This document shows, piece by piece, positions 1-8,589 of a stretch of DNA of 64,000 bases (position 1 is its first letter; each line of letters opens with the position of its first letter). The notes beneath the pieces are model-generated. The model was not told the DNA's origin, ran no database searches, and was given only the letters and a program-made list of their open reading frames with translations. The stretch is from UBA7672 sp040398465 (GTDB lineage Bacteria; Pseudomonadota; Alphaproteobacteria; Caulobacterales; Hyphomonadaceae), in NCBI GenBank assembly GCA_040398465.1, contig JBBAUA010000010.1, positions 17,511 through 81,510 on the forward strand. The letters are read 5' to 3'. The translations under genes were made by a program, and so were the position numbers.

Positions 1-1035
1 GGCGAGATCCTGGATGACCAGGCAAACATCACCACCTTCGCCAACTCCATCGGTGACTTCCAGACGGCCCTTGACGCAGCGCTTGGCGGCGACGGATCGG
101 CAAGCTTCAGCGGTGGCGCGCTATCGATCTCTGCCGACCTCGGCGGAACCGGTGTCGTGATCGCCAACGATCCGGCCAATCCGGCGATGCGCGGCGGCCG
201 CGGCTTCTCCCACGCCTTCGGTCTCAACGACCTGGTCTCGCACGGTGCGCCGCTATCCTATGCGACAGGCCTGTCCGGCGCCGACCTGCACGGGTTCGAC
301 GCGGGCGAGACAGTGACCTTCGCGATCCGTGACCATGATGGCGCAATCGCCCGCCGCGTCGCATTCACGATCGGCGCCGGAACGACGGTTGCCTCGCTAC
401 GGGCGGACGTCGATGCAGCGATCGCTGGCTATGGCCAGACGTCGTTCGATGCGAACGGCAGGATGACCCTGGTTGCGACAGGCAGCACTGTCGGCCGTAT
501 CGATGTAATCGATGATTCCACCAGCCGCGGTGACACCAACCTTTCGATGTCCGACATCTTCGGGTTCGGCGAGGCGCTGCCGGCCGAACGGTCGCGCAGC
601 CTCGGCATACGCGCGGACATCCAGACCGATCCACAGAGACTCGGCAGCGCTTCCGCCGATCTCGCTGGCGCTGCTGCCGGCACGCGCGTGCTGTCGCCTG
701 GCGATGGACGCGGCGCGCTGGCGATTGAGGCATCGGGGACGCGGCCGCAGGCCTTCGCGACGGCAGGCACGCTGACCGGGCAGGTGACGTCGATCATGGA
801 CTACGCGGCGCGCCTGGCGGGCCATGCCGGCGTGCGGGCAGAGGCGGTCGATGCGGCCCGTGCTGCCGCCGAGTCCGTTCGCCAGGAAGTGCGCGAACGG
901 CGGATGAGCGAGGAAGGCGTCAACCTCGACGAGGAACTGGTCAAGATGACGACCTACCAGCAGGCCTACGCCGCCGCATCGCGCATGATCACGGCGGCGC
1001 GTGATCTGTACGACATCGTCCTGAACATGGTCTGA
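1..1035 (+). CDS. flgK: Flagellar hook-associated protein FlgK, 3' part
   Basis: The reading frame is open from the first base, so the gene starts upstream of the window; about 344 C-terminal residues are visible. FlgK is the first hook-filament junction protein, outside the cell between the hook and FlgL. The last 80 residues form the amphipathic helix typical of the family, including the block EGVNLDEELVKMTTYQQAYA and the ending AASRMITAARDLYDIVLNMV, which is the conserved D0 region shared by hook and junction proteins. flgL follows 12 bases later on the same strand, the usual flgK-flgL order. Identification is firm; only the N-terminus is missing. Confidence 0.95.
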   Translation, partial: GEILDDQANITTFANSIGDFQTALDAALGGDGSASFSGGALSISADLGGTGVVIANDPANPAMRGGRGFSHAFGLNDLVSHGAPLSYATGLSGADLHGFDAGETVTFAIRDHDGAIARRVAFTIGAGTTVASLRADVDAAIAGYGQTSFDANGRMTLVATGSTVGRIDVIDDSTSRGDTNLSMSDIFGFGEALPAERSRSLGIRADIQTDPQRLGSASADLAGAAAGTRVLSPGDGRGALAIEASGTRPQAFATAGTLTGQVTSIMDYAARLAGHAGVRAEAVDAARAAAESVRQEVRERRMSEEGVNLDEELVKMTTYQQAYAAASRMITAARDLYDIVLNMV

Positions 1036-1047
1036 GCGAGATAGAAC

Positions 1048-1971
1048 ATGACACGCATCTCCTCCGCAATGATCCCCATGGCCTCGCTCGGCGACATCGG
1101 GCGCGCCCAGCAGGAACTGGTTGAAGCCGCGCGCCAGAGTTCGGCGCAGACGCGAGCCACTGATCTCAAGGGCTATGGCCGCGAGGCGCAGACGCTGGTC
1201 TCGGCCGAGCGGCTTGTCGGCCGTCTGAAAGGGTTCGAGGCGACGACGCGCGAGATGGCGACACGCCTCCAAATCCAGGACGTCGCCCTTGGCCGCGCGG
1301 CTGAGGCGGTGAACAAGCTGAAGCAGGAGCTGTTCCAGAATCTCGGACTCGAAAGCGGCGAAGGCGTTCGTTCGCAACTCGAGGAAGCCTTCGCCGTGGT
1401 GAAGGACGCGATGAACACCAATCTCGGCGGACGCTACCTGTTCGGCGGTGTGATGAACGACCGCGCGCCGGTCACCGCCGCTTCCCTCAGCGACCTCGCG
1501 GCCAATCCGCTGTCCGACATCATGGAGGAAGGCGCCGAGCCGCAGCAGATGCGTGTCGAGGAGGGTCGCAATGTCGCCGGCGGGGTCGTGGCCGACGATG
1601 TGATTTCGCTGGCGATGGCGTCGATCAAGCGGCTTGCCGAAATGGATGAAGGTCCCGACGGCCCGTTCGGCGGCGATCTCACGCCGGTGCAGCAGGCAGC
1701 CATCCAGAGCGAGCTGACATCGCTAAATGCGGCCTTCAACCGCGTGCTGAGCGCGCAGGCGGAGAATGGCCGGCTGGGGCAGGAGGTCGACTCCTCCTCC
1801 GCCCGCCTGACCTCGCGCCTCAATGCGCTCGACGAAGCGATCGGCGGCATCGTGAACGTCGATCTCGCCGAAGTCGCCGTCAGGCTTAACCAGGCGCAGT
1901 TCGCGTACGAGGCATCATCCAGCGTGTTCAACGTTCTGCGCGGCCTGTCGCTGCTGAACGTGCTCGACTAG
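1048..1971 (+). CDS. flgL: Flagellar hook-filament junction protein FlgL
   Basis: A 307-residue flagellin-superfamily protein directly behind flgK. FlgL is the second junction protein, joining FlgK to the flagellin filament. The N-terminal helix with MTRISSAMIPMASLGDIGRA, the segment NTNLGGRYLFGGV (the typical end of the N-terminal flagellin domain in FlgL) and the C-terminal coiled helix with VRLNQAQFAYEASSSVFNVL identify it. Length fits the roughly 300-residue FlgL class. The 12-base gap after flgK suggests co-transcription. The next gene converges on it and overlaps its stop region by 4 bases, so there is no room for a dedicated terminator. Confidence 0.93.
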   Translation: MTRISSAMIPMASLGDIGRAQQELVEAARQSSAQTRATDLKGYGREAQTLVSAERLVGRLKGFEATTREMATRLQIQDVALGRAAEAVNKLKQELFQNLGLESGEGVRSQLEEAFAVVKDAMNTNLGGRYLFGGVMNDRAPVTAASLSDLAANPLSDIMEEGAEPQQMRVEEGRNVAGGVVADDVISLAMASIKRLAEMDEGPDGPFGGDLTPVQQAAIQSELTSLNAAFNRVLSAQAENGRLGQEVDSSSARLTSRLNALDEAIGGIVNVDLAEVAVRLNQAQFAYEASSSVFNVLRGLSLLNVLD

Positions 1972-2504
1972 GTCGGCCACTTGCTGCGTATGGTGGCAAG
2001 GTCGAAATAGTCGCGATAGACGGTGATCAGGCCGTCATGCACTTCGTACACGCCGGTGACGGGAAGTTCGACCCAGCCCGTCGCAAGGCGATGCCGATCC
2101 AGCCGTTCGAGGAACACGAGCGGGCCGACAGCTGCTTCGCGAATGACGATCAGCTGGTTCTCAAGCGTGGGCGCAAAGAACGGCTCAAGCACGCTGCGCA
2201 TGCCTTCAGGCCCACGCACGCTGGACATGGGAATGTTCGTATACTCGCAATCCGCTGAAACATACTTGAGAGCGGCGTCGTAGTCCTTGATCGCCATCGC
2301 CGCGTTGAAGGCCTTTACGATCTCGATGGGTGTTCTGGTCATTGTTGCATCCTTGCTTGAACCTGCGCCTGTAACGCACCCGGTAGACACGCCGACGGCA
2401 ATGGCGGCGGCGCTAGCCACCAGTCGCCGGCGGTCGAAAACGCTGCTGGGCAGTGCAGCATTTCGCGTTGCGTCCGCTTCCTTGCGCGCTTCGTCGATAG
2501 TCAT
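1968..2504 (-). CDS. Limonene-1,2-epoxide hydrolase-family protein with lipoprotein-like leader
   Basis: The C-terminal 124 residues match the limonene-1,2-epoxide hydrolase family (NTF2-like fold), which opens epoxides by direct water attack using an Asp-Arg-Asp triad. The triad is visible as Arg and Asp in LERLDRHRL and Asp in YRDYFDLA. Oddly, an N-terminal extension of about 54 residues contains DRRRLVASAAAIAVGVSTGC, a twin-arginine-like stretch, hydrophobic core and lipobox Cys, implying export and lipidation; known family members are cytoplasmic. An internal ATG at base 2342 (MTRTPIEIV) would give the usual cytoplasmic form, so both products are possible. It is divergent from the tannase-family gene. 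Confidence 0.75.
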   Translation of the reverse strand: MTIDEARKEADATRNAALPSSVFDRRRLVASAAAIAVGVSTGCVTGAGSSKDATMTRTPIEIVKAFNAAMAIKDYDAALKYVSADCEYTNIPMSSVRGPEGMRSVLEPFFAPTLENQLIVIREAAVGPLVFLERLDRHRLATGWVELPVTGVYEVHDGLITVYRDYFDLATIRSKWPT

Positions 2505-2660
2505 GCGTTCTCCGACGCAAACTGGGACTGGCTTCCGGCGTCCATGGCACCCGATCCGGTAGACCGCGCAATTACGCCGGAGGTTATTGAATTCCGCGCT
2601 GCGGCTTGCGTCCTGCTTCGGTTGCGCCAGAGTGCGCCCACAGAAACGTGGGAGGTTGCT

Positions 2661-4142
2661 TTGATCCAGAAACTGAGAAGCGGTGTGGCGGTGGCCTTGC
2701 TGGCGGGCATGGGCGTCGCCGAGGCGCAAGTGGCGTGCGAGTCGCTGAAAGGCTTCCAGGCGCCGGACGTGAAGATCACCGCGGCGACACCCGCAACCTC
2801 GCCCGTTCCGCTCTGCAAGGTCGATGGCGTGATCGGCAAGGAGATCAATTTCTCTATCTGGCTGCCCGAGGCGTGGAACGGAAAGTTCGTGATGGGCGGG
2901 CAGGGCGGCTTCGCCGGCCGTGTCGAGAGCCAGGCGATGAGCCTGCAGGCGCTGCAGAAGGGCTATGCCACCGCGGGAACAGATACCGGACATTCCTCGC
3001 CCGGGCGCGGCATCGATGGGGCATGGGCGATGGGCGACTACGAGCGCATCGCCAACTATGCGCACGCAGCGATCCACCGCGTCGCGGCGACATCGAAGTC
3101 GATGGTGCAGGCCCGTTATGGCCGCGCGCCGGAGCGCAACTACTTCGCCGGTTGTTCGAATGGCGGACGGCAGGCGCTACAGATGGCGCAACGCTATCCG
3201 ACAGATTTCGACGGCATCATCGCAGGCGCGCCAGCGATCGACTTCCAGGGCATCACGGCAGCGTTCTCCACCGTTACACAGAAAATGTATCCCGATCCGA
3301 AAAAGCTGGATGCGCCGCTGATCGACAAGGTTGCTCGTGAGACGGTGGCGAAGGCCGTGATGGACAAGTGCGATGCGATGGACGGTCTGAAAGACGGCAT
3401 CCTCGGCGATCCGCGCAAGTGCGCGTTCGAGGCGAAGACGATCCAGTGCAAGAGCGGTGCGAAAGCCAACTGTCTGTCACCCGCGCAAGTCGCCGCCGTC
3501 GATGCTATCGTCAAAGGACCAATGGTGAACGGCAAACCCTTCCATGTCGGTTTCGCATGGGGCGGCGAGCAGACCGAGGCCGACTGGGGCACCTGGTTGA
3601 TCGGCAGCAAGGATCGCGTCGGCGCAGGTCAGCCGAGCCTCGCCTACGGCTTCTCGGGTGAGTTCATGCGCTACTTCGTGAAGGGCGATCCGACCTGGGA
3701 TCATTCGCGCACGAACCTCGTCGAACTGCCAAAGGAGATGAAGCTGCTGCAGATGACGCTGTCGCCGACCAACCCCGATCTCTCGGCCTTCCGCGGCAAA
3801 GGCGGCAAGCTGCTGATGTATCATGGCTGGTCGGACTCGGCGTTGTCGCCAAACATGAGTATCAACTATGTCGATAGGGTCTACGCGAAGGATGCGTCGG
3901 CGAAGAACGACGTGCGGATGTTCATGCTGCCCGCTGTCGGCCATTGCGCAGGCGGGCCGGGACCGGACCGGGTCGACTATCTCGATGCGCTGGACAAGTG
4001 GGTCAGCTCGAAGGCGGCGCCGGATGAATTGACAGCAAGCTTTGCCGCCGGCGGTTCACGCAAGCTGTGTGCCTATCCGAAGGTCGCGGTTTATTCGGGT
4101 ACGGGCGATGGCAAGAGCCCCGATCACTTCCGTTGCGAATAG
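2661..4142 (+). CDS. Tannase/feruloyl esterase family secreted hydrolase
   Basis: A 493-residue serine hydrolase of the tannase family, which cleaves ester bonds of gallate, ferulate or similar aromatic esters in the periplasm or outside the cell. The start chosen is TTG at 2661, 6 bases after a GGGAGG ribosome-binding site; it yields a signal peptide ending near GMGVAEAQ. The family's CS-D-HC arrangement is complete: Cys165-Ser166 in GCSNGG, Asp392 in HGWSDSALSP, and His428-Cys429 in VGHCAGG, where the two Cys are expected to form a disulfide linking the catalytic residues. Cys-rich lid segments lie between. Substrate cannot be read from sequence. Confidence 0.9.
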   Translation: MIQKLRSGVAVALLAGMGVAEAQVACESLKGFQAPDVKITAATPATSPVPLCKVDGVIGKEINFSIWLPEAWNGKFVMGGQGGFAGRVESQAMSLQALQKGYATAGTDTGHSSPGRGIDGAWAMGDYERIANYAHAAIHRVAATSKSMVQARYGRAPERNYFAGCSNGGRQALQMAQRYPTDFDGIIAGAPAIDFQGITAAFSTVTQKMYPDPKKLDAPLIDKVARETVAKAVMDKCDAMDGLKDGILGDPRKCAFEAKTIQCKSGAKANCLSPAQVAAVDAIVKGPMVNGKPFHVGFAWGGEQTEADWGTWLIGSKDRVGAGQPSLAYGFSGEFMRYFVKGDPTWDHSRTNLVELPKEMKLLQMTLSPTNPDLSAFRGKGGKLLMYHGWSDSALSPNMSINYVDRVYAKDASAKNDVRMFMLPAVGHCAGGPGPDRVDYLDALDKWVSSKAAPDELTASFAAGGSRKLCAYPKVAVYSGTGDGKSPDHFRCE

Positions 4143-4221
4143 GCTTGCTGGCATAACCTCGCAGGTCTCCAGTCTGAGGCGGCCGGCGCGATTTTACCGG
4201 GACTGAAAGTTGCGGTAGGCG

Positions 4222-4407
4222 GTGGCGATGACCACCGCCTATCCAGCGCCTCCGAACAAGCCCGATGACGCGTCCTGCTGTCATCGTGGTTGCTGCCCGT
4301 GCATCTTCGACTACTATTGGGATGCGCTCGCGCGGTGGGAAGAAACCGTGCGCGCCATGGGGGCGGATCCTGAGGTAGTGCTGACGGCGATGGGACGGCA
4401 ACGTTGA
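4222..4407 (+). CDS. Oxidoreductase-like small Cys-rich domain protein
   Basis: A 61-residue protein resembling the oxidoreductase-like N-terminal domain family (PF09791/UPF0651). The signature is a proline-rich start followed by CCHRGCCPCIFDYYWDALARW: a Cys-rich cluster, then Asp-Tyr and a helix. In other organisms this domain occurs alone or at the N-terminus of larger proteins, and its biochemical role is not established; metal binding through the Cys cluster is an inference. The gene stands between two secreted-enzyme genes transcribed in the same direction, with no strong ribosome-binding site seen. Confidence 0.7.
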   Translation: MAMTTAYPAPPNKPDDASCCHRGCCPCIFDYYWDALARWEETVRAMGADPEVVLTAMGRQR

Positions 4408-4492
4408 GAAGTCGCGTGCTAACAATTGCCCGAGGAACCGGGCAGCATGGCATCCATTTCAATCGTGGGATCGGGCTCCGTGGAGGTGCGTC

Positions 4493-5848
4493 ATGACGTT
4501 GCGCAGTATTCTCATTCTTTGGGCCGGCGGGCTCGCAGTTGCCCTGTCGGCCTGCGCGGGGCAGGCGGACAATCCTGTGTCTGTAGGCATTGGGATCAAT
4601 CCGCAACTTGAGGCGCCGAAGACGTCGCTCTTCCCAGCCGTGAAGCTTGCCGAAGCCAAGCGCTGGGCTCCGGGGCAGACGCCTACCCCCGCGGCAGGCC
4701 TGAAGGTGACAGCATTCGCGACCGGGCTGGATCACCCGCGCTGGCTTCATGTTCTGCCAAATGGCGATGTTCTCGTCGCGGAGACGAATGCGCCCGAGCG
4801 TCCTGAATCGGGTCAGGGCATCATTGGTTATTTCCAGACAGAGGCGATGAAAAAGGCTGGAGCCGTGACCCCGACGGCAAACCGAATTTCCCTGCTGCGC
4901 GACGCCGACGGCGATGGGGTCGCTGAAACAAAAACCGCTTTCCTGACAGGTCTCAACTCGCCCTTCGGAATGGCGCTCGCGGGCGGCCGGCTTTACATCG
5001 CAAACACTGATGCAGTCGTGAGCGTGTCTTACACAGAGGGGGCGACCCAGGGCGCCGGAGCACCAACGCAGTTGACCGACCTCCCGGCGGGTCCGTTGAA
5101 CCATCACTGGACCAAGGCGCTCATCGCCTCGAAGGACGGCAAGAAGCTCTATGCGACTGTCGGCTCCAATTCCAACATCGCGGAGAACGGGATCGAGAAG
5201 GAAGAAGGCCGCGCTGCGATCTGGGAGATCGACGTGGCGAGCGGCGAAAAGCGCCTGTTCGCGACCGGCCTGCGCAATCCGAACGGCATGGACTGGGAGC
5301 CGACGAGCGGCGCGCTGTGGACGGCGGTCAACGAGCGCGACGAACTTGGGCATAACCTCGTGCCTGATTACATGACATCGGTGAAGGACGGCGGCTTCTA
5401 CGGCTGGCCGTGGAGCTACTTCGGCCAGACCGTCGACACCCGCGTGAAGCCGGAGCGACCGGACATGGTGGCGAAGGCCATCGCACCGGACTATGCGCTC
5501 GGCGCGCACACCGCCTCGCTCGGGCTCACCTTTGCGGACGGCGCCAGGCTGGGCGAACAGTTCGCCAGCGGAGCCTTCATCGGCCAGCACGGCTCGTGGA
5601 ATCGCGATCCGTATTCCGGCTACAAGGTTATCTTCGTTCCATTCTCGAGCGGCAAACCGATGGGCCAGCCGATCGACGTGCTGACCGGCTTTATCGACGA
5701 ACAGAAGCAGATCGCATTTGGACGACCGGTTGGCGTCGAGATCGGCAAGGACGGATCGCTCCTTGTGGCAGACGATGTCGGAAACGCGGTCTGGCGCGTC
5801 GCGGCAGCGGGCGCCAAGCCGCCGGTTGAAGCGGCGACGACGAGGTAG
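4493..5848 (+). CDS. PQQ-type glucose/sorbosone dehydrogenase-family lipoprotein
   Basis: A 451-residue six-bladed beta-propeller of the soluble glucose/L-sorbosone dehydrogenase family. The N-terminus has a lipoprotein signal, WAGGLAVALSACAG, with lipobox Cys, so the protein probably sits in the periplasm anchored to a membrane. Family blocks include the GLDHPRWLHVLPNGDVLVAE opening, NHHWTKALIASKDGKKLYA with GSNSNI, the ATGLRNPNGMDW block and GSWNRDPYSGYKV. Members use PQQ to oxidise sugars or aldehydes, but many homologues are uncharacterised and PQQ use here is inferred. ATG at 4493 follows a GGAGG site by 7 bases. Confidence 0.85.
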   Translation: MTLRSILILWAGGLAVALSACAGQADNPVSVGIGINPQLEAPKTSLFPAVKLAEAKRWAPGQTPTPAAGLKVTAFATGLDHPRWLHVLPNGDVLVAETNAPERPESGQGIIGYFQTEAMKKAGAVTPTANRISLLRDADGDGVAETKTAFLTGLNSPFGMALAGGRLYIANTDAVVSVSYTEGATQGAGAPTQLTDLPAGPLNHHWTKALIASKDGKKLYATVGSNSNIAENGIEKEEGRAAIWEIDVASGEKRLFATGLRNPNGMDWEPTSGALWTAVNERDELGHNLVPDYMTSVKDGGFYGWPWSYFGQTVDTRVKPERPDMVAKAIAPDYALGAHTASLGLTFADGARLGEQFASGAFIGQHGSWNRDPYSGYKVIFVPFSSGKPMGQPIDVLTGFIDEQKQIAFGRPVGVEIGKDGSLLVADDVGNAVWRVAAAGAKPPVEAATTR

Positions 5849-5899
5849 GGATCACGATCTCCGCTTACGCAGGCATAAGCGCATCCAAGCATGAGCTCG

Positions 5900-6535
5900 T
5901 CAGTTTTCCGTTGGCGATGGCATGTCAGGATATTCGTGCATCGCGGCTTCGATCGCATCAAGCGCGGCGGCGACACGTTCGCGGTGACGAGGGCCGGCGT
6001 GCCTGAGATAGATCGGCTGGGTGACGGCGAGGTGTCGCACGACATCGCAGGCGATCAGGATCAGCGGCGGAATTTCGCGCAGGTCGATCGTCCAGCCATC
6101 CTCGCTGAAGTGCAGGAAGGTGTTGCGTAGGTCGACAAGATCGTCGAAGCCCTCGGTAATCCGGCGGTTGAGCGGCAGCTGATAAGGCGGGCGCAGGAAA
6201 TAAGGGTCACCCGCGCGTCGCAGCAATTCCAGCGGCGATACAATGCGGGGTTCGCGGATCGCAAACGGCTCGGGCCCGCGCCGCCCGTTGGTCGTCCAGC
6301 GTTTCACTTCACGCGCGTCTGTGCGGGTCATGGCCTTGGTGCCGTACTCGTCGCCATGATCGAGCGCGCAGAGGCAGGCGTTCTGCACCCCCAGCGTGAT
6401 GGCAATGACAAGCCAGCGCCACGCGCCATGATCCTCGACTGCCTTCGAGGCGAGCTCGGCCGCGTGTTCGACGCAGCCAAGAAGCTCGCGCGGCTGGGTG
6501 GTCTGGAAGTGGTGAGGGGAAGGCGGCTGGGTCAT
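5900..6535 (-). CDS. Conserved hypothetical helical protein with HEPN-like RNTFLH motif
   Basis: A 211-residue predominantly helical protein that I cannot assign to a named family. The N-terminal 55 residues form an amphipathic helix pair (RELLGCVEHAAELASKAV and WRWLVIAITLGVQNACLCAL). A central segment EGFDDLVDLRNTFLHFSEDG contains RNTFLH, matching the polar-residue Rx4H pattern typical of HEPN RNase domains, in the expected place near the end of a helix. The C-terminal half carries another helix bundle and an ending rich in Pro. It converges on the sorbosone-dehydrogenase gene with a 51-base gap. Function as an RNase or as an RNA- or nucleotide-binding scaffold is speculation. Confidence 0.6.
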   Translation of the reverse strand: MTQPPSPHHFQTTQPRELLGCVEHAAELASKAVEDHGAWRWLVIAITLGVQNACLCALDHGDEYGTKAMTRTDAREVKRWTTNGRRGPEPFAIREPRIVSPLELLRRAGDPYFLRPPYQLPLNRRITEGFDDLVDLRNTFLHFSEDGWTIDLREIPPLILIACDVVRHLAVTQPIYLRHAGPRHRERVAAALDAIEAAMHEYPDMPSPTEN

Positions 6536-6667
6536 TGGATGAGGCTAGCGCCGGGAAAAGCCTATGCGAAGGGGCGGACTGACGGCCTGTCTTTCGCCCC
6601 GACTTTCATGTAGAAACCGCCGCAACATCAGTTTGCTGCGGGCCTTGAACCCGCTGGAGACCCAAGA

Positions 6668-7927
6668 ATGGCTACCCTGATCGGGCCGCGCGGCGGGCCC
6701 ATTGCCTCTGTCGATACCGACTTTCCGGTCGCGGACGGGCTTTGCGATTTCTCGAAACTTGCCAGCGTCGACCTGACTGGGGCGGACCTCGACCTGTTCC
6801 CCGGCGATCCGCGCCCGCGGAGCGAAATCCGCGTCGTGGCCGCAATGTCGGGGGGCGTTGATTCATCCGTTGTGGCGGCCCTGCTGAAGTATGCTGGGTA
6901 CGGCGTCGTCGGCGTCACGCTGCAGCTCTACGATCACGGCGCGGCACTGAAGAAGCAGGGCGCGTGCTGTGCGGGGCAGGACATCCACGATGCGCGGCGC
7001 GTGGCGGAAGCCTTGGGCATTCCGCACTACGTGCTCGATTATGAAAGCCGCTTCCGCGAGCAGGTCATGGAAGACTTCGCGGACACATATCTCAAGGGCT
7101 CGACGCCGATTCCGTGCGTTCGCTGCAACCAGACCGTGAAGTTTTCTGACCTTCTGGCGACCGCGCGCGATCTTGGCGCTGATGCGATGGCGACGGGGCA
7201 CTACATCCGGCGCACACTGGACGAGGCGGGGCGGGCTGAACTGTCGCGCGCCGCCGATCCCGATCGCGACCAGAGCTATTTCCTGTTTGCGACGACGCGC
7301 GATCAGCTGGACTTCCTGCGCTTCCCGCTTGGCGGCATGAAGAAGCCGGATGTCCGGCGGGCGGCGTCGGCGCTGGGTCTGCAGGTGGCGGCAAAGCCGG
7401 ACAGCCAGGACATCTGCTTCGTCCCGGCGGGCAAGTATGCGGACATAGTGATGAAGCTGCGCCCCGGCGCGTCGGCGCCGGGCGACATCGTGCACATGGA
7501 CGGCCGCGTGATGGGCCAGCATGACGGCGTGATCCGCTACACGATCGGGCAACGGCGCGGCCTGGGCGTCGCGACGGGCGAACCTCTGTTCGTGACGAAG
7601 ATCGATGCACCGAACCGGCGCGTGATCGTGGGGCCGCGCGAGGCGCTGCTGACATCTGCGCTGGCGATCGGCGAGAGCAACTGGCTGGGCGAGGGTTCGC
7701 TTCAGGACGCGTGCGTTGCAGGCGTGCGGGCGCTGGCGCGCGTGCGCTCGACGCGGGCCCCCGTGCCGGGGCGGATGGCGCTGGTGGATGGACTGCCTGG
7801 ATTTGTATTCGACGTGGCCGAAGAAGGCGTCGCGCCTGGGCAGGCCTGCGTGCTCTACGCGGCGCCGGACGGGCGGACCGTGCTGGGCGGCGGGTTCATC
7901 GCGAGCACCGTGAGCGCGGCCCACTGA
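6668..7927 (+). CDS. mnmA: tRNA-specific 2-thiouridylase MnmA
   Basis: A 419-residue enzyme that thiolates uridine-34 in the anticodons of tRNA Lys, Glu and Gln using persulfide sulfur and ATP. The PP-loop SGGVDSS lies at residues 61-67. The catalytic Cys153 is in VRCNQTVKF and the second Cys250 in SQDICFVPAG, at the places of the two active-site Cys of the E. coli enzyme. ATG 6668 has a GGAG site about 10 bases upstream, so the roughly 55-residue N-terminal extension before the PP-loop is probably translated; E. coli MnmA lacks it. The following secreted protein gene begins 85 bases later. Confidence 0.97.
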   Translation: MATLIGPRGGPIASVDTDFPVADGLCDFSKLASVDLTGADLDLFPGDPRPRSEIRVVAAMSGGVDSSVVAALLKYAGYGVVGVTLQLYDHGAALKKQGACCAGQDIHDARRVAEALGIPHYVLDYESRFREQVMEDFADTYLKGSTPIPCVRCNQTVKFSDLLATARDLGADAMATGHYIRRTLDEAGRAELSRAADPDRDQSYFLFATTRDQLDFLRFPLGGMKKPDVRRAASALGLQVAAKPDSQDICFVPAGKYADIVMKLRPGASAPGDIVHMDGRVMGQHDGVIRYTIGQRRGLGVATGEPLFVTKIDAPNRRVIVGPREALLTSALAIGESNWLGEGSLQDACVAGVRALARVRSTRAPVPGRMALVDGLPGFVFDVAEEGVAPGQACVLYAAPDGRTVLGGGFIASTVSAAH

Positions 7928-8012
7928 TCGCGCCGGCGGAACGGCGTGCGGCTCGCTTTTCGGTTAGCATCTCGCGTCCGGGCAACCTGACGTCCGGGGA
8001 AAGGACGCAGTC

Positions 8013-8423
8013 ATGAAACGGTTCATCGCAGCAGCGCTCGCATGCGCTGCGCTCGCGGGGCCTGCACGCGCAGAGCCCGAGACGAAGACGCAGCTTGCGG
8101 CGGTCGACGGCCGGAACGTGGAGACGATGCGCCTGCGCGATGGCTCGACCTACGCGACGTGGGTCATCGACAAGCAGAACGTGCTCTCTCGGGATGAATA
8201 CCGGGATTACTACCTCGTGACGCTGACGGAGGCGTGCGAACCGCTGGAAATCCGCCATCGCGGGTTTGCGTTCCATCCTGGCGCCCCGTGGCGGCTGAGG
8301 GCGACAAGGGCATACGAGGTGCGGCCCGTTGCGGGAGCGCCGTGCGACGTTGCAAGGATCGCGAAGATCGAAGAGGCACGCGCCGCGCCTCTTCGGGATG
8401 CATCGCTCTGGCGGGCGTGGTGA
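8013..8423 (+). CDS. Small periplasmic protein, DUF6491-like
   Basis: A 136-residue secreted protein. The signal peptide KRFIAAALACAALAGPARA ends in a clean Ala-x-Ala site, followed by about 117 mature residues. The mature part has short beta-strands with YYLVTLTEACEPLEIRHRGF and a late PCDVARIAKIEE, with two Cys that could form a disulfide. The spacing of those Cys and the ending C-x-V-x-x-I resembles DUF6491 proteins, but I hold that assignment loosely. Its role is unknown. A Shine-Dalgarno-like GGGGAAAGG precedes the ATG. Confidence 0.7.
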   Translation: MKRFIAAALACAALAGPARAEPETKTQLAAVDGRNVETMRLRDGSTYATWVIDKQNVLSRDEYRDYYLVTLTEACEPLEIRHRGFAFHPGAPWRLRATRAYEVRPVAGAPCDVARIAKIEEARAAPLRDASLWRAW

Positions 8424-8589
8424 TCGACCACACTGGTGCTGCCGCCACAGCCGTGCGCCGGGGGTCACAGATGGCGTTGCGGCGGGATGCGTTGAACCGG
8501 CGCCGCTGACAATTGCCGCAATATGCACCGGGGCGGTTGAACATGTCGCCTGCGACTGATCTGCTGTGCTCCAGCTCGGGGAGGACGAC

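Noticed and set aside
397..1377. 326-codon minus-strand open frame over flgK/flgL
   Set aside because: It is the antisense of clearly identified flagellar genes in GC-rich DNA; the translation is His/Arg-rich without any domain.
6536..6615. 26-codon frame ending in TAG before mnmA
   Set aside because: No ribosome site or recognisable sequence; MnmA has its own start and GGAG site.
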